Source of the DNA: Polymorphobacter_B sp038225475
GTDB lineage: Bacteria > Pseudomonadota > Alphaproteobacteria > Sphingomonadales > Sphingomonadaceae
DNA length: 64,000 bases
NCBI GenBank assembly: GCA_038225475.1
Contig: JBBRRA010000006.1
Coordinates: forward strand, 168,640 to 232,639
Direction: 5' to 3'
In this document: piece after piece, positions 1-9,878 of the stretch
How the letters are laid out: each line of letters begins with the position of its first letter
Position numbering within the stretch: position 1 is the first letter of the stretch
Translations under genes and position numbers: made by a program
Notes under the pieces: generated by a model
Databases searched by the model: none
Told to the model about the DNA's origin: nothing
The model's input: the letters and a program-made list of their open reading frames with translations, nothing else

Positions 1-1
1 G

Positions 2-343
2 GCGGCCGGGCTCAAGCCCGCCGACATGAAGGGAGCGATCGTGCTCGCGCCGCCATCGGCATTGAACGACCGCTGGTCGCGACGCTTGCCCGATCCGATC
101 ACCGCGATGGCGTCGGGGTGGATGCGGGTGCGGCAGCGCGCCATGCAGCGCGGTGTTGAGCTGCCGCTGATCATTTCGGACCATGCCGACTGGGACGAGC
201 TGACCGCCACCTGCACCGAGCTGGCTCCATCCGAGGTCTGGGTGACGCATGGCCGCGAGGAAGCGCTGGTGCACTGGTGCATGACCCGCCAGATCAAGGC
301 GCGCGCGCTCGATCTGGTCGGCCGCGAGGAGGAGGAAGACTGA
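2..343 (+). CDS. Ligase-associated DNA exonuclease, C-terminal end (partial)
   Basis: This is the last 113 codons of a gene that begins before the window; the reading frame is open from base 2. The visible part matches the C-terminal end of the metallo-beta-lactamase/beta-CASP exonucleases found beside bacterial ATP-dependent DNA ligases (TIGR04122-type). Seen in the sequence are the ASGWMRVRQRAMQRGVELPL stretch, the ISDHADWDEL motif and the terminal VWVTHGREEALVHW segment, followed by an acidic tail. In the family these segments contribute to the metal site and the beta-CASP region of a DNA-processing nuclease. The usual partner ligase and helicase are not downstream, where a TSUP transporter follows, so any partners must lie upstream of the window. 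The identity is secure from motif recognition, but the length and start cannot be judged. Confidence 0.88.
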   Translation, partial: AAGLKPADMKGAIVLAPPSALNDRWSRRLPDPITAMASGWMRVRQRAMQRGVELPLIISDHADWDELTATCTELAPSEVWVTHGREEALVHWCMTRQIKARALDLVGREEEED

Positions 344-387
344 AGGGGTAGAACCTGCCGCCCGGCGACGCTATCGTCCGCCGCGTC

Positions 388-1302
388 ATGAGCATCTACC
401 TCCCCATCGCCGAAATCTCGGTCAACTGGGCGATTATCGTGCTGCTCGGCGCGCTGGTCGGCTTCCTGTCGGGGATGTTCGGCGTCGGCGGCGGCTTCCT
501 GACGACCCCGCTGCTGATTTTTTACGGCATTCCGCCCGCCGTCGCGGTCGCATCGTCGGCGACGCAGATCACCGGCGCGAGTGTCAGCGGCGCGCTCGCT
601 TACTGGAAACGCGGCGGCGTCGACGTCAAGATGGGCGGCGTGCTGGTGGCAGGCGGGTTCATCGGTGCCGGGCTGGGGTCGGTATTGTTCCACTGGCTCC
701 AGCAGCTTGGCCAGATCGATGTGACGATCAACCTGATCTATGTGCTGTTCCTCGGCACCGTCGGCGGGCTGATGCTCAAGGAAGCCGTCGGCGCGGTGCG
801 GCGGCAGGCGCGCGGAACCAAGGCCCCGGCGCGGTTGCACCACCACAACAAATACATCGCCAGCCTGCCCGGCAAGATGCGCTTTTACAAATCGGGGCTG
901 TACATCTCGCCGCTTGCGCCGCTGCTGCTGGGGGTGGCGGTCGGCATCCTCACCGTCATCATGGGCATCGGCGGCGGCTTCATCCTGGTGCCCGCGATGA
1001 TCTTTCTGCTCGGCATGTCGACCTCGACCGTGGTCGGGACGTCGCTGTTCCAGATCATCTTCGTCACCGCCGCAACGACGTTGCTGCACGCCGTCGAATC
1101 GCAGACGGTCGATATTGTGCTCGCGATCCTGCTGCTGTCGGGCGGTGTGCTTGGCGCGCAGTTCGGCGTACGCGCGGCGCAAAAGGTGTCTCCCGAAAAG
1201 CTGCGGCTCGGGTTGGCGCTGCTGGTGGTCGGCGTGGCGGTGCGGCTGGCCATCGGGCTGACGTGGCGGCCTGCCGAGCTCTATACGGTGTTCAGCGGGT
1301 GA
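388..1302 (+). CDS. TSUP family (TauE/SafE) sulfite/organosulfonate exporter
   Basis: This is a 304-residue inner-membrane protein of the TauE/SafE (TSUP) family, which moves small anions such as sulfite or sulfonates. It is hydrophobic throughout and has the internal duplication typical of the family: glycine-rich loops occur at residues 29-37 (GMFGVGGGF) and again near residue 192 (MGIGGGFILVPA), each opening a half of about four membrane helices. A hydrophilic linker rich in His and basic residues joins the halves. The stop overlaps the GTG start of the next gene, which encodes a TIGR02186-type membrane-anchored protein, so the two are translationally coupled. The pairing suggests one transport unit. 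The substrate cannot be read from the sequence; sulfite is the usual guess. Confidence 0.88.
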   Translation: MSIYLPIAEISVNWAIIVLLGALVGFLSGMFGVGGGFLTTPLLIFYGIPPAVAVASSATQITGASVSGALAYWKRGGVDVKMGGVLVAGGFIGAGLGSVLFHWLQQLGQIDVTINLIYVLFLGTVGGLMLKEAVGAVRRQARGTKAPARLHHHNKYIASLPGKMRFYKSGLYISPLAPLLLGVAVGILTVIMGIGGGFILVPAMIFLLGMSTSTVVGTSLFQIIFVTAATTLLHAVESQTVDIVLAILLLSGGVLGAQFGVRAAQKVSPEKLRLGLALLVVGVAVRLAIGLTWRPAELYTVFSG

Positions 1303-2051
1303 GATACCTCGCGCTGCTGCTGGTCTGGCTGGCGTGCATCGGGGCGGCGCCGGTGCGCCTGATTACCGATCTCAGCCAGCGGCGTATCGACATCGTCTAT
1401 ACGTTCAAGGGCGCCGAACTGCTGGTGTTCGGTGCGATCCAATATCCCGCCGGCGGGGTTCCCGATGAAGCGCCGGGGCTGGCGATCGTCGTGCGCGGCC
1501 CCGCCGTGCCGATCACGCTGCGCAAAAAGCGTCGGGTGGCTGGGGTCTGGATCAACACCGACAGCGTGCGGTTCGAAACGGCGCCGGGGTTCTACAGCGT
1601 CGCCACCTCGGCCCCGATCTCGACCTTGGTCGACGAGCGCAATGCGGCGATCTGGGAGATCGGCGTCGATTACCTGCAACTGTCGCCGACCGGCATGGAC
1701 ACCCCCGAAATCGGCAATGCCTTTCAATCCGGGCTGATCGAACTGCGCCGCAAGGCGGGGCTGTATGCCGAGCATGAGGGCGGCGTGCAGGTGACGCAAA
1801 ATGTCCTGTACCAGGCGCGCATCGCCATCCCCAGCGCGGTGCCGGTCGGCGACTATACGGCCGAAATCTACCTGATCCGCAAAGGCAAGGTGATCGCGCG
1901 CGCCACCAGCCCGATCCATATCGGCAAGTCGGGGTTCGAGCGCTGGGTCTATGTCGCGGCGCACCGCCACAGCCTTGAATATGGTATCGCCGCCGTCGGG
2001 CTGGCGCTGCTGGCTGGCTGGGGCGCGGGGCTGATCGTGCGCCGGAGCTAA
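1299..2051 (+). CDS. TIGR02186 family exported, membrane-anchored protein
   Basis: This 250-residue protein belongs to the conserved but uncharacterised TIGR02186 family, which commonly sits next to TauE/SafE transporters in alphaproteobacteria. I place the start at GTG 1299, which overlaps the transporter stop, because it gives a clean signal peptide (RYLALLLVWLACIGAA) followed by the conserved DLSQRRIDIVYTFKGAELLVFG segment; a longer upstream reading lies inside the transporter gene. The central part looks like a periplasmic beta-rich domain, and a C-terminal hydrophobic helix (around residues 224-247) ends in basic residues, so the protein should face the periplasm and be anchored at its C terminus. 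Its stop overlaps the end of the convergent kup gene. It is probably a partner of the exporter; the biochemical role is unknown. Confidence 0.82.
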   Translation: MRYLALLLVWLACIGAAPVRLITDLSQRRIDIVYTFKGAELLVFGAIQYPAGGVPDEAPGLAIVVRGPAVPITLRKKRRVAGVWINTDSVRFETAPGFYSVATSAPISTLVDERNAAIWEIGVDYLQLSPTGMDTPEIGNAFQSGLIELRRKAGLYAEHEGGVQVTQNVLYQARIAIPSAVPVGDYTAEIYLIRKGKVIARATSPIHIGKSGFERWVYVAAHRHSLEYGIAAVGLALLAGWGAGLIVRRS

Positions 2052-3961
2052 ATCTCGACCTGGCTGCCAAGCTCGACCACGCGGTTGGTCGGCAGCTTGA
2101 AGAACTCCATCGCGCTTTCCGAATTCGACAGCATCCACGCAAACACCTTTTCGCGCCAGATCGGCATGCCGGGGCGGTCGCTCGCCAGCAGCGTCTGGCG
2201 CGCAAGGAAAAAGCTGGTGTCCATCATCTTGATCTTCGGACCGCAATTTTCGACGGTCTTGAGCGTGGCCGGAATGTCGATTTCCTGCATGAAGCCATAG
2301 CGGATGATCATGCGATAGAAATTGCAGCCGAGGTCGCGGACCTCGATGCGGTCTTCGCTATCGACGAACGGCACTTCGTCGATAACCACCGTCAGGATCA
2401 GGATACGGTCGTGGAGCACCTTATTGTGCTTGAGATTGTGGAGCAGCGCGTGCGGCACCCCGGCGGCCGTGCTGGTCATGAACACCGCAGTGCCCTGCAC
2501 ACGCGTCGCGGTCGCGGCGGCCGACTTGATGAACACCTCGATCGGCATCGCGCTTTCGCGCAGCCGCAACATCATCAGATGACGGCCCTTCGCCCAGGTC
2601 GTCAGGAAGGTGAAGGTGACCATCCCGACGGCGAGCGGGAACCACCCGCCGTCGGGTATCTTGGTCAGGTTCGATGCGAAATACGCGCCGTCGATGGTGA
2701 GCAGGATCCCGAGCAGCGGCACCGCCCACAGCTTGTTCCACTTCCAGATCGTCAGCACGAGCACCGACACCATCACGGTGGTGATGAACATGGTGCCGGT
2801 CACCGCGATGCCGTAGGCGCTCGCCAGATTATCCGACGTGCGGAAGCCGAGCACGAGCAGGATGACCATCACCAGCAGCGCCCAGTTGATGATCGGAATA
2901 TAGATCTGCCCCGCCTCGTGCGCGCTGGTGTGCGTGATCCGCAGCCGCGGCAGGAATCCGAGCTGCACCGCCTGCTGCGCCACCGAAAACGCTCCCGAAA
3001 TCACGGCCTGGCTGGCGATCACCGTGGCGGCCGTCGCAAGGATGACCAGCGGCAGCCGCGCCCAGTCGGGGGCCATCAGGAAGAACGGATTTTCCGCAGC
3101 GGCGGGCGACACGAGGATCAGCGCACCCTGGCCAAGGTAATTGATCATCAACGCCGGCAGCACGATCCACAGCCATGAAAACTGGATCGGCTTGCGCCCG
3201 AAATGCCCCATGTCGGCGTACAGCGCCTCGGCCCCGGTCACTGCGAGCACCACCGACCCGAGCGCGAGGAACGCGAGCAGCGGGTCGTGCGCGATGAACC
3301 GCACCGCATAGTGCGGCGACAGCGCCCAGGCGACTTGCGGCGCGTGCACGATGTTCGCAATGCCCATCACCGTCAACACGACGAAATAGACGAGCATGAT
3401 CGGTCCGAACAGCGCGCCGACCTTGGCGGTGCCGCGCGACTGGATGATGAACAGCCCGATCAGGATGCCGATGGCGATCGGCAGCACGAGCGGGGCCAAC
3501 CCGGCCTCGACGACGATCAGCCCCTCGACTGCCGACAACACCGAAATCGCCGGCGTGATGATCGCATCGCCGAAAAACAGCGCGGTTGCCAGCACGCCCA
3601 TCAACACCAGCCAGCGCGCGCGGCCGGCACCGGGCGACAGCCGCGAGATCAGCGCCAGCAACGCCATCGACCCGCCCTCGCCGCGGTTATCGGCGCGCAT
3701 CACGATGAACACATATTTGACCGTGACGACAAACACCATCGTCCAGAAGATGAGCGAGATCACGCCGAAGATGTGCAGCGGGTCGACCGGCACATGGTGC
3801 ATCGGCAGGAACACCTGCTTGAGCGCGTACAGTGGGCTGGTGCCGATGTCGCCGAACACCACGCCGACCGCACCGACCGCAAGCTTCGAAAAACTTTGCG
3901 GGCGATGTGCGGCTGACAGGTTCGCTGCGGGCAACGCGGCGGCACCAGCGTCGGCGGTCAT
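2048..3961 (-). CDS. kup: Low-affinity potassium transporter Kup
   Basis: This is a potassium uptake permease of the KUP/HAK/KT family, a K+/H+ symporter in the inner membrane. I start it at ATG 3961 (637 residues), about 20 residues before the conserved first helix; the open frame extends 39 codons further upstream, but that stretch has no family character. Visible family marks are GVVFGDIGTSPLYALKQVF at the first helix, DNRGEGGSMALLALI in the first loop, FFGDAIITPAISVLSAVEG, and about twelve hydrophobic segments followed by a soluble C-terminal region of about 170 residues. It ends tail to tail with the TIGR02186 gene, overlapping by four bases. It supplies constitutive potassium uptake alongside the inducible Kdp system at 49.7-57.6 kb. 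Confidence 0.95.
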   Translation of the reverse strand: MTADAGAAALPAANLSAAHRPQSFSKLAVGAVGVVFGDIGTSPLYALKQVFLPMHHVPVDPLHIFGVISLIFWTMVFVVTVKYVFIVMRADNRGEGGSMALLALISRLSPGAGRARWLVLMGVLATALFFGDAIITPAISVLSAVEGLIVVEAGLAPLVLPIAIGILIGLFIIQSRGTAKVGALFGPIMLVYFVVLTVMGIANIVHAPQVAWALSPHYAVRFIAHDPLLAFLALGSVVLAVTGAEALYADMGHFGRKPIQFSWLWIVLPALMINYLGQGALILVSPAAAENPFFLMAPDWARLPLVILATAATVIASQAVISGAFSVAQQAVQLGFLPRLRITHTSAHEAGQIYIPIINWALLVMVILLVLGFRTSDNLASAYGIAVTGTMFITTVMVSVLVLTIWKWNKLWAVPLLGILLTIDGAYFASNLTKIPDGGWFPLAVGMVTFTFLTTWAKGRHLMMLRLRESAMPIEVFIKSAAATATRVQGTAVFMTSTAAGVPHALLHNLKHNKVLHDRILILTVVIDEVPFVDSEDRIEVRDLGCNFYRMIIRYGFMQEIDIPATLKTVENCGPKIKMMDTSFFLARQTLLASDRPGMPIWREKVFAWMLSNSESAMEFFKLPTNRVVELGSQVEI

Positions 3962-4131
3962 CGACAAAATTCCGTTGGGGTCACCGTCGATGTCCGTGGC
4001 CTGCCGCTCGCCGAGATCGAGCGAACGGGGCGGTAGCACAGCGTTTATGGCACCGCAACAGAACCGCTTGGCTGGCATGACGCGTGTGCATTATGCCGCT
4101 ATTACGCGCGAGGCCGCACAGGAGTTTCACC

Positions 4132-4812
4132 ATGACCAGCCCGTTCCGCATCGGCTTTTTGCTCTGGCCGAATCTGACGCAGCTCGACATGACCGGCCCG
4201 GCGCAGGTGCTCCACCGCATGCCGGGGGCGGAGTTGCACTATGTTTGGAAGACGCGTGAGCCGGTGCCGAGCGACTGTGGCCTCGCACTGGTCCCGACGA
4301 CGACCTTCGACGATTGCCCGCAACTCGACATGCTCTGCGTCCCTGGCGGCGCGCCGGTGGGGCCGATCATGCGCGATGCGGCAGTGCTCGAATGGCTGCG
4401 CGGCCAGGCCGCCGCTGCAACGCTGGTGACGAGCGTGTGCACCGGCTCGCTGATCCTCGCCGCCGCCGGGCTGCTCGATGGGTACCGCGCCGGCTGTTAC
4501 TGGGCGTCGGGCGAGGAACTGGCGCTGTTCGGCGCGACCTTCGTGCGCGAACGCGTCGTGATCGACCGCAACCGGATCACGGCGGGCGGGGTGACTTCGG
4601 GAATCGATTTTGCATTCCGGATCATCGAGCATCTGCACGGGCGCGATACCGCCGAAGCCGTGCAGCTGGCGATCGAATATGATCCTGCACCGATCGGCGG
4701 CGGCACACCGGCGACCGCGCGGCCCGAAATCCTCGCGCAGGTCAGCGCCATGATGGCGACCCGGCTTGCGGCACGCCGCGCCGAAATCATCGCGATCGCG
4801 GCAGGCGACTGA
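4132..4812 (+). CDS. DJ-1/PfpI family protein (isonitrile hydratase-like)
   Basis: This 226-residue cytoplasmic protein belongs to the DJ-1/PfpI superfamily, the branch that includes isonitrile hydratase InhA and the amidase-like domain of AraC-type regulators. The ATG at 4132 is preceded by a good GGAG at 4121-4124. The N terminus has the family FRIGFLLWPNLTQLDMTGPAQVL strand-turn region, and the nucleophile elbow reads VTSVCTGSLILAAAGLL, with the reactive cysteine at residue 103. A conserved ITAGGVTSGIDFAFRIIE segment follows. No DNA-binding domain is fused, so it is an enzyme or redox-sensing protein, not an AraC regulator. It stands alone between kup and the convergent UdgX gene. The substrate is not predictable. 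Confidence 0.86.
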   Translation: MTSPFRIGFLLWPNLTQLDMTGPAQVLHRMPGAELHYVWKTREPVPSDCGLALVPTTTFDDCPQLDMLCVPGGAPVGPIMRDAAVLEWLRGQAAAATLVTSVCTGSLILAAAGLLDGYRAGCYWASGEELALFGATFVRERVVIDRNRITAGGVTSGIDFAFRIIEHLHGRDTAEAVQLAIEYDPAPIGGGTPATARPEILAQVSAMMATRLAARRAEIIAIAAGD

Positions 4813-4828
4813 GCGCGGACACGGCGTC

Positions 4829-6199
<1,371 letters not shown>

Positions 6200-6216
6200 G
6201 GCCCGCAAATCCGCGA

Positions 6217-7458
6217 TCAGCCGAACAGTTCCAGCTGTGCCCGCTCGGCCTTGACCAGCGTCGGACGCAGCACGGCGGATTCAGCCAGCGCCAGCGGGCG
6301 CCAGTCGGCGGCGACGATGAACGGCCGCAGCCGGTCGAGACCGCGCGTCAGCCGGGCGACATCCTCGAGCCGCAACGTCCGGTGCCGCCGCGCGCGCAGG
6401 ATACCACCAACGGCGCGCACGCCGAGGCCCGGCACCCGCAGCAGTGTCTCCCGCGGCGCGCGGTTGATATCGACCGGAAAATCGGCGCGATGCTTCAATG
6501 CCCATGCGGTTTTGGGATCGATGTCGAGTGGCAGCATGCCGTCGTCGGTCGCCGACTGCACGTCGCCGACATCGAACCCATAGAAACGCAGCAACCAGTC
6601 GGCCTGGTACAGCCGGTGCTCGCGCATCAACGGCGGGCGCACCAGCGGCAGCACCGCGCTCGCGTCGGGGATCGGCGAGAACGCGCTGTAATAGACGCGG
6701 CGCAGCCCAAAGCTGCCGTACAGTCCCGACGCGCTCGACACCACATCGCTGTCAGTGGCGGCATCGGCCCCGACGATCATCTGCGTCGACTGGCCGGCGG
6801 GCGCGAAATTCGGCGCGGAGCGGTATTTCGTTCGCGCGTCCTTGCTATCGTCGATGCCGTCTTTGAGCTCGCGCATCGCGGTGCGAATGCGCGTCGCGCT
6901 TTTCTCGGGCGCTAGCCGGGTCAGCCCGGCGACCGTCGGCAGCTCGACGTTGATCGACAGCCGGTCGGCATAGAGCGCCGCCTGTTCGATCAGCGCCGGG
7001 TCGGCATCGGGGATGGTCTTGAGATGGATATAACCGCGGAAATCATGCTCGAGGCGCAACGTCTTCGCGACACGCACCAGCTGTTCCATCGTATAATTCG
7101 ACGTGCCGATGATCCCCGACGATAGGAACAGCCCCTCGATATAGTTGCGCTTGTAGAATGCGAGCGTCAGCCGCACGACTTCGTCGACGGTGAACTTGGC
7201 GCGCCGGACGTTCGATGATTTCCGGTTGATGCAATAGTGGCAGTCGAAAATGCAGCTGTTGGTCAGCAGGATCTTGAGCAACGAGATGCACCGTCCGTCG
7301 GGCGCATAGCTGTGGCAGATGCCCATGCCCTCGGTCGAGCCGATGCCCTTGCCGCCAACCGAGTTGCGCTTGGTGGTTCCCGACGACGCGCATGACGCGT
7401 CATATTTCGCGGCATCGGCAAGGATCGCCAGCTTGGCGCGGGTGTCGAGATGTGCCAT
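6217..7458 (-). CDS. Putative DNA modification/repair radical SAM protein
   Basis: This 413-residue protein matches the TIGR03916 family of radical SAM proteins that co-occur with UdgX. The [4Fe-4S]-SAM cysteine motif is present as CIFDCHYC (CxxxCxxC spacing), followed by radical SAM barrel features such as LFLSSGI and HLKTIPDADP. The C-terminal part carries a helix-hairpin-helix DNA-binding element (INRAPRETLLRVPGLGVRAV), so a nucleic-acid substrate is likely. It is cotranscribed with the DUF4130-UdgX gene 17 bases downstream. The chemistry has not been established for the family: direct reversal of a base lesion, or modification of a base that UdgX then recognises, are both possible. The identity is strong and the function is inferred from context. 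Confidence 0.9.
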   Translation of the reverse strand: MAHLDTRAKLAILADAAKYDASCASSGTTKRNSVGGKGIGSTEGMGICHSYAPDGRCISLLKILLTNSCIFDCHYCINRKSSNVRRAKFTVDEVVRLTLAFYKRNYIEGLFLSSGIIGTSNYTMEQLVRVAKTLRLEHDFRGYIHLKTIPDADPALIEQAALYADRLSINVELPTVAGLTRLAPEKSATRIRTAMRELKDGIDDSKDARTKYRSAPNFAPAGQSTQMIVGADAATDSDVVSSASGLYGSFGLRRVYYSAFSPIPDASAVLPLVRPPLMREHRLYQADWLLRFYGFDVGDVQSATDDGMLPLDIDPKTAWALKHRADFPVDINRAPRETLLRVPGLGVRAVGGILRARRHRTLRLEDVARLTRGLDRLRPFIVAADWRPLALAESAVLRPTLVKAERAQLELFG

Positions 7459-7512
7459 CCGTTCGATCTATGTTCCCGGACCGCATTTGTCGAGCGGGGT
7501 GTTGTCGCAGTG

Positions 7513-8019
7513 TCAGCCGAGCAGCCAGCGGCCGAGCAGCCTGCCGAACGGGAAGGTGAAAAAACCGGCGACCAGCAGCGCGCCGATCACCATGCCGCGC
7601 ACACCCGAGCGGTGCCGGGCGACTTGGTGCGTGCGTGCCTGCCAGACAAAGCGGGGTACCATGACGAGCACATAGACCGACAAGATGTGGATGACGCTGA
7701 AGCTACCATCCTTGTTCAGGCGGATCGTCAGGCTGACCAGCGCGGCCAGCAGCATCGCCGATACCCAGACATAGCCCAAAATGCGGTGCGCGCGGTTGCC
7801 CTTACGGCGCAGGAGCATCACCGGGGTCAGGGCAAGCGCCACCGCCATCGCCGCCAGATGCACCCAGATGTTCGCCGGGATGTGCTGCCAGCCAGCATGG
7901 CCGCGTGCCACCGCCACGACAACTGCGGCGAGCATCGCCAGCGCAAGCATGCCGAGCAGCCGATCCGGCAACAGCCGTTCGACCAGAGTGCCGCGCGTCG
8001 CCGTTATCGTTGTTGCCAT
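7513..8019 (-). CDS. DUF2306 family membrane protein
   Basis: This 168-residue integral membrane protein resembles the DUF2306 family. I start it at ATG 8019 because the longer open frame upstream runs into the divergent DUF885 promoter region and is not hydrophobic. About four to five hydrophobic helices are visible, with the family-type patch HRILGYVWVSAMLLAALVSL after the second helix and a conserved His in SVIHILSVYVLVMVPR. A basic HQVARHRSGVRGMV loop precedes the last helix. The function of the family is unknown. It sits between the radical SAM gene and a divergent exported DUF885 gene, with 54 and 116 bases of spacing, and is probably a single-gene transcript. Confidence 0.75.
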   Translation of the reverse strand: MATTITATRGTLVERLLPDRLLGMLALAMLAAVVVAVARGHAGWQHIPANIWVHLAAMAVALALTPVMLLRRKGNRAHRILGYVWVSAMLLAALVSLTIRLNKDGSFSVIHILSVYVLVMVPRFVWQARTHQVARHRSGVRGMVIGALLVAGFFTFPFGRLLGRWLLG

Positions 8020-8135
8020 GTGCCTTTTGCCCCCGAGTGCGATGATGCTTGCGCCGGAGTCGCTTGTCCATGCCGCAATGCCGCTTGCCGGTAGCGCTGC
8101 GGCCCGGCTAGCGTTCGTCAAGGCGGGAGAAATCG

Positions 8136-9878
8136 ATGCGAATTTTACTGATGGCATTGCTGCTTTCGAGCGGGGCGACCGTAGCCGCCGCACCCGCCGA
8201 CGATCTTGCAGCGGTTATTCGCGATCATTGGGCATGGGCATTGCGGACCGACCCTTTGCTGGCGACCGAAGTCGGCGACCATGGCGGCGACGGCAAGCTG
8301 CCGGACCCGAGCCTTGCCGAGGCCGACCGACAGGCAGCAACCGCGGCTGGGTTCATCGCGCGGCTCGACCGCATCGATGCGGCTTCGCTGCAGCCTGCCG
8401 ACCGCGTCAACCGCGCGGTTCTGCGGCGACTGCTGGCGACCCAGATCGAAGGCAACGCGTTCGGCCAGCGCGCAATGACCTTCACCACCTATTCGGGCTG
8501 GCATACCGGATTTGCCGGATCCCCCGAGCGCGAGCCGCTGCTGACCAAGGCGGATTATGTCTCGTACCTCGACCGGCTGGCGGCATATCCGGCCTTCAAC
8601 CGCGCCGAGATCGCCGTGACGCGGACGGCGCTGGCGCAGGGCTATGCGCAGCCGTGCGTCCCGCTACAGGGTTTTGAAAGCTCGATCTCGACGCACATCG
8701 TGTCGTCAGTCGAGCAGTCGGTGTTCTGGCGGCCGTTTGCGCGTGCGCGCCCGGCGGCGATCGCGGCTGCCGATTGGCCGGCACTCCAGGCGCGCGGACG
8801 CACGCTGATCATGGCGAGCGTGATCCCGGCATATGCCGAGCTGCTCGATTTTTATACGCACGACTATGCGCCGCACTGCCGCGCTACCGTCGGCATCGGC
8901 GACACCCCCGGCGGTGCCGCTTATTACGCCTATCGCGCGCAGAGCGAGACGACGACGGCGTTGACTCCCGACGCGATCCATCAGCTCGGGCTGGCCGAAG
9001 TCGCGCGCATCGGTGCCGCGATGGACAAGGTGGCGACCGACGCGGGGTACAAGGACCGCGCCGCCTTCGTCGCGCACATGCGCACCGATCCGGTTTTTTA
9101 TGCGCGGACGCCGCAGGAGCTGCTCGACAAATCGGCGACCGTTGCAAAGTCGATCGATGCGTGGTTGCCGCGGCTGATCGGCCGTCTGCCGCGGCTGCCG
9201 TTTTCATTGAAGGCCATCCCCGCCGACCAGGCCGAAGGCACCACCACCGCATATTCCGAACCGGGCAGCGTCGCGAACGGTCGTGCCGGGATATACTATG
9301 TCAACACCACGCACCTCGATCAGCGCCCGCTGTTCGAGCTGCCCGCACTGACGCTGCACGAGGCTGCGCCGGGGCATCAGACGCAGTTGTCGTTGCAGCA
9401 GGAACTCGACCTGCCGGAATTCCGCAAGCATCTGGTGACCTTCACCGCATTCGTCGAAGGCTGGGCGCTGTATTCGGAAAGCCTTGGCGCGGAGATGGGG
9501 TTGTACGACACGCCCGAGAAGGCGATGGGCCGCTTCAGCTACGAGATGTGGCGCGCGTGCCGTCTCGTTGTCGACACCGGCGTCCATGTGCAGGGCTGGA
9601 GCCGCGACCGCGCCATCGACTATATGCTGGCGAACACCGCGCTCAGCCGCCACAATGTCGAGGCCGAGGTCAACCGCTACATCACCTGGCCGGGGCAGGC
9701 GCTCGGCTATAAGATCGGCGAACTGACGATCAAGCGGCTGCGCGCCAAGGCCGAAACCACACTGGGGCCAAAGTTTGACGAGCGCGCCTTCCACGACGCC
9801 GTACTCGGCAACGGACCGGTCCCGATGGACGTGCTCGAGGCGCAGATCGACGCGTGGATCGCGGAGCGCAGGCGCTAG
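8136..9878 (+). CDS. Exported DUF885 family metallopeptidase-like protein
   Basis: This 580-residue protein starts at ATG 8136, six bases after GGGAGA. It has a Sec signal peptide (MRILLMALLLSSGATVAAAP) and so should be periplasmic. It belongs to the DUF885 family, which is related to zinc metallopeptidases. The presumed metal-binding motif is LTLHEAAPGHQTQ, followed about 30 residues later by FVEGWALYSESLGAEMGLYD, which supplies the conserved glutamates. The length is normal for the family. A second, Tat-exported DUF885 protein is encoded at 41883-43685, so the organism has at least two. It is convergent with the oxidoreductase gene downstream (stops overlap). A role in peptide turnover is inferred; the substrate is unknown. 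Confidence 0.87.
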   Translation: MRILLMALLLSSGATVAAAPADDLAAVIRDHWAWALRTDPLLATEVGDHGGDGKLPDPSLAEADRQAATAAGFIARLDRIDAASLQPADRVNRAVLRRLLATQIEGNAFGQRAMTFTTYSGWHTGFAGSPEREPLLTKADYVSYLDRLAAYPAFNRAEIAVTRTALAQGYAQPCVPLQGFESSISTHIVSSVEQSVFWRPFARARPAAIAAADWPALQARGRTLIMASVIPAYAELLDFYTHDYAPHCRATVGIGDTPGGAAYYAYRAQSETTTALTPDAIHQLGLAEVARIGAAMDKVATDAGYKDRAAFVAHMRTDPVFYARTPQELLDKSATVAKSIDAWLPRLIGRLPRLPFSLKAIPADQAEGTTTAYSEPGSVANGRAGIYYVNTTHLDQRPLFELPALTLHEAAPGHQTQLSLQQELDLPEFRKHLVTFTAFVEGWALYSESLGAEMGLYDTPEKAMGRFSYEMWRACRLVVDTGVHVQGWSRDRAIDYMLANTALSRHNVEAEVNRYITWPGQALGYKIGELTIKRLRAKAETTLGPKFDERAFHDAVLGNGPVPMDVLEAQIDAWIAERRR

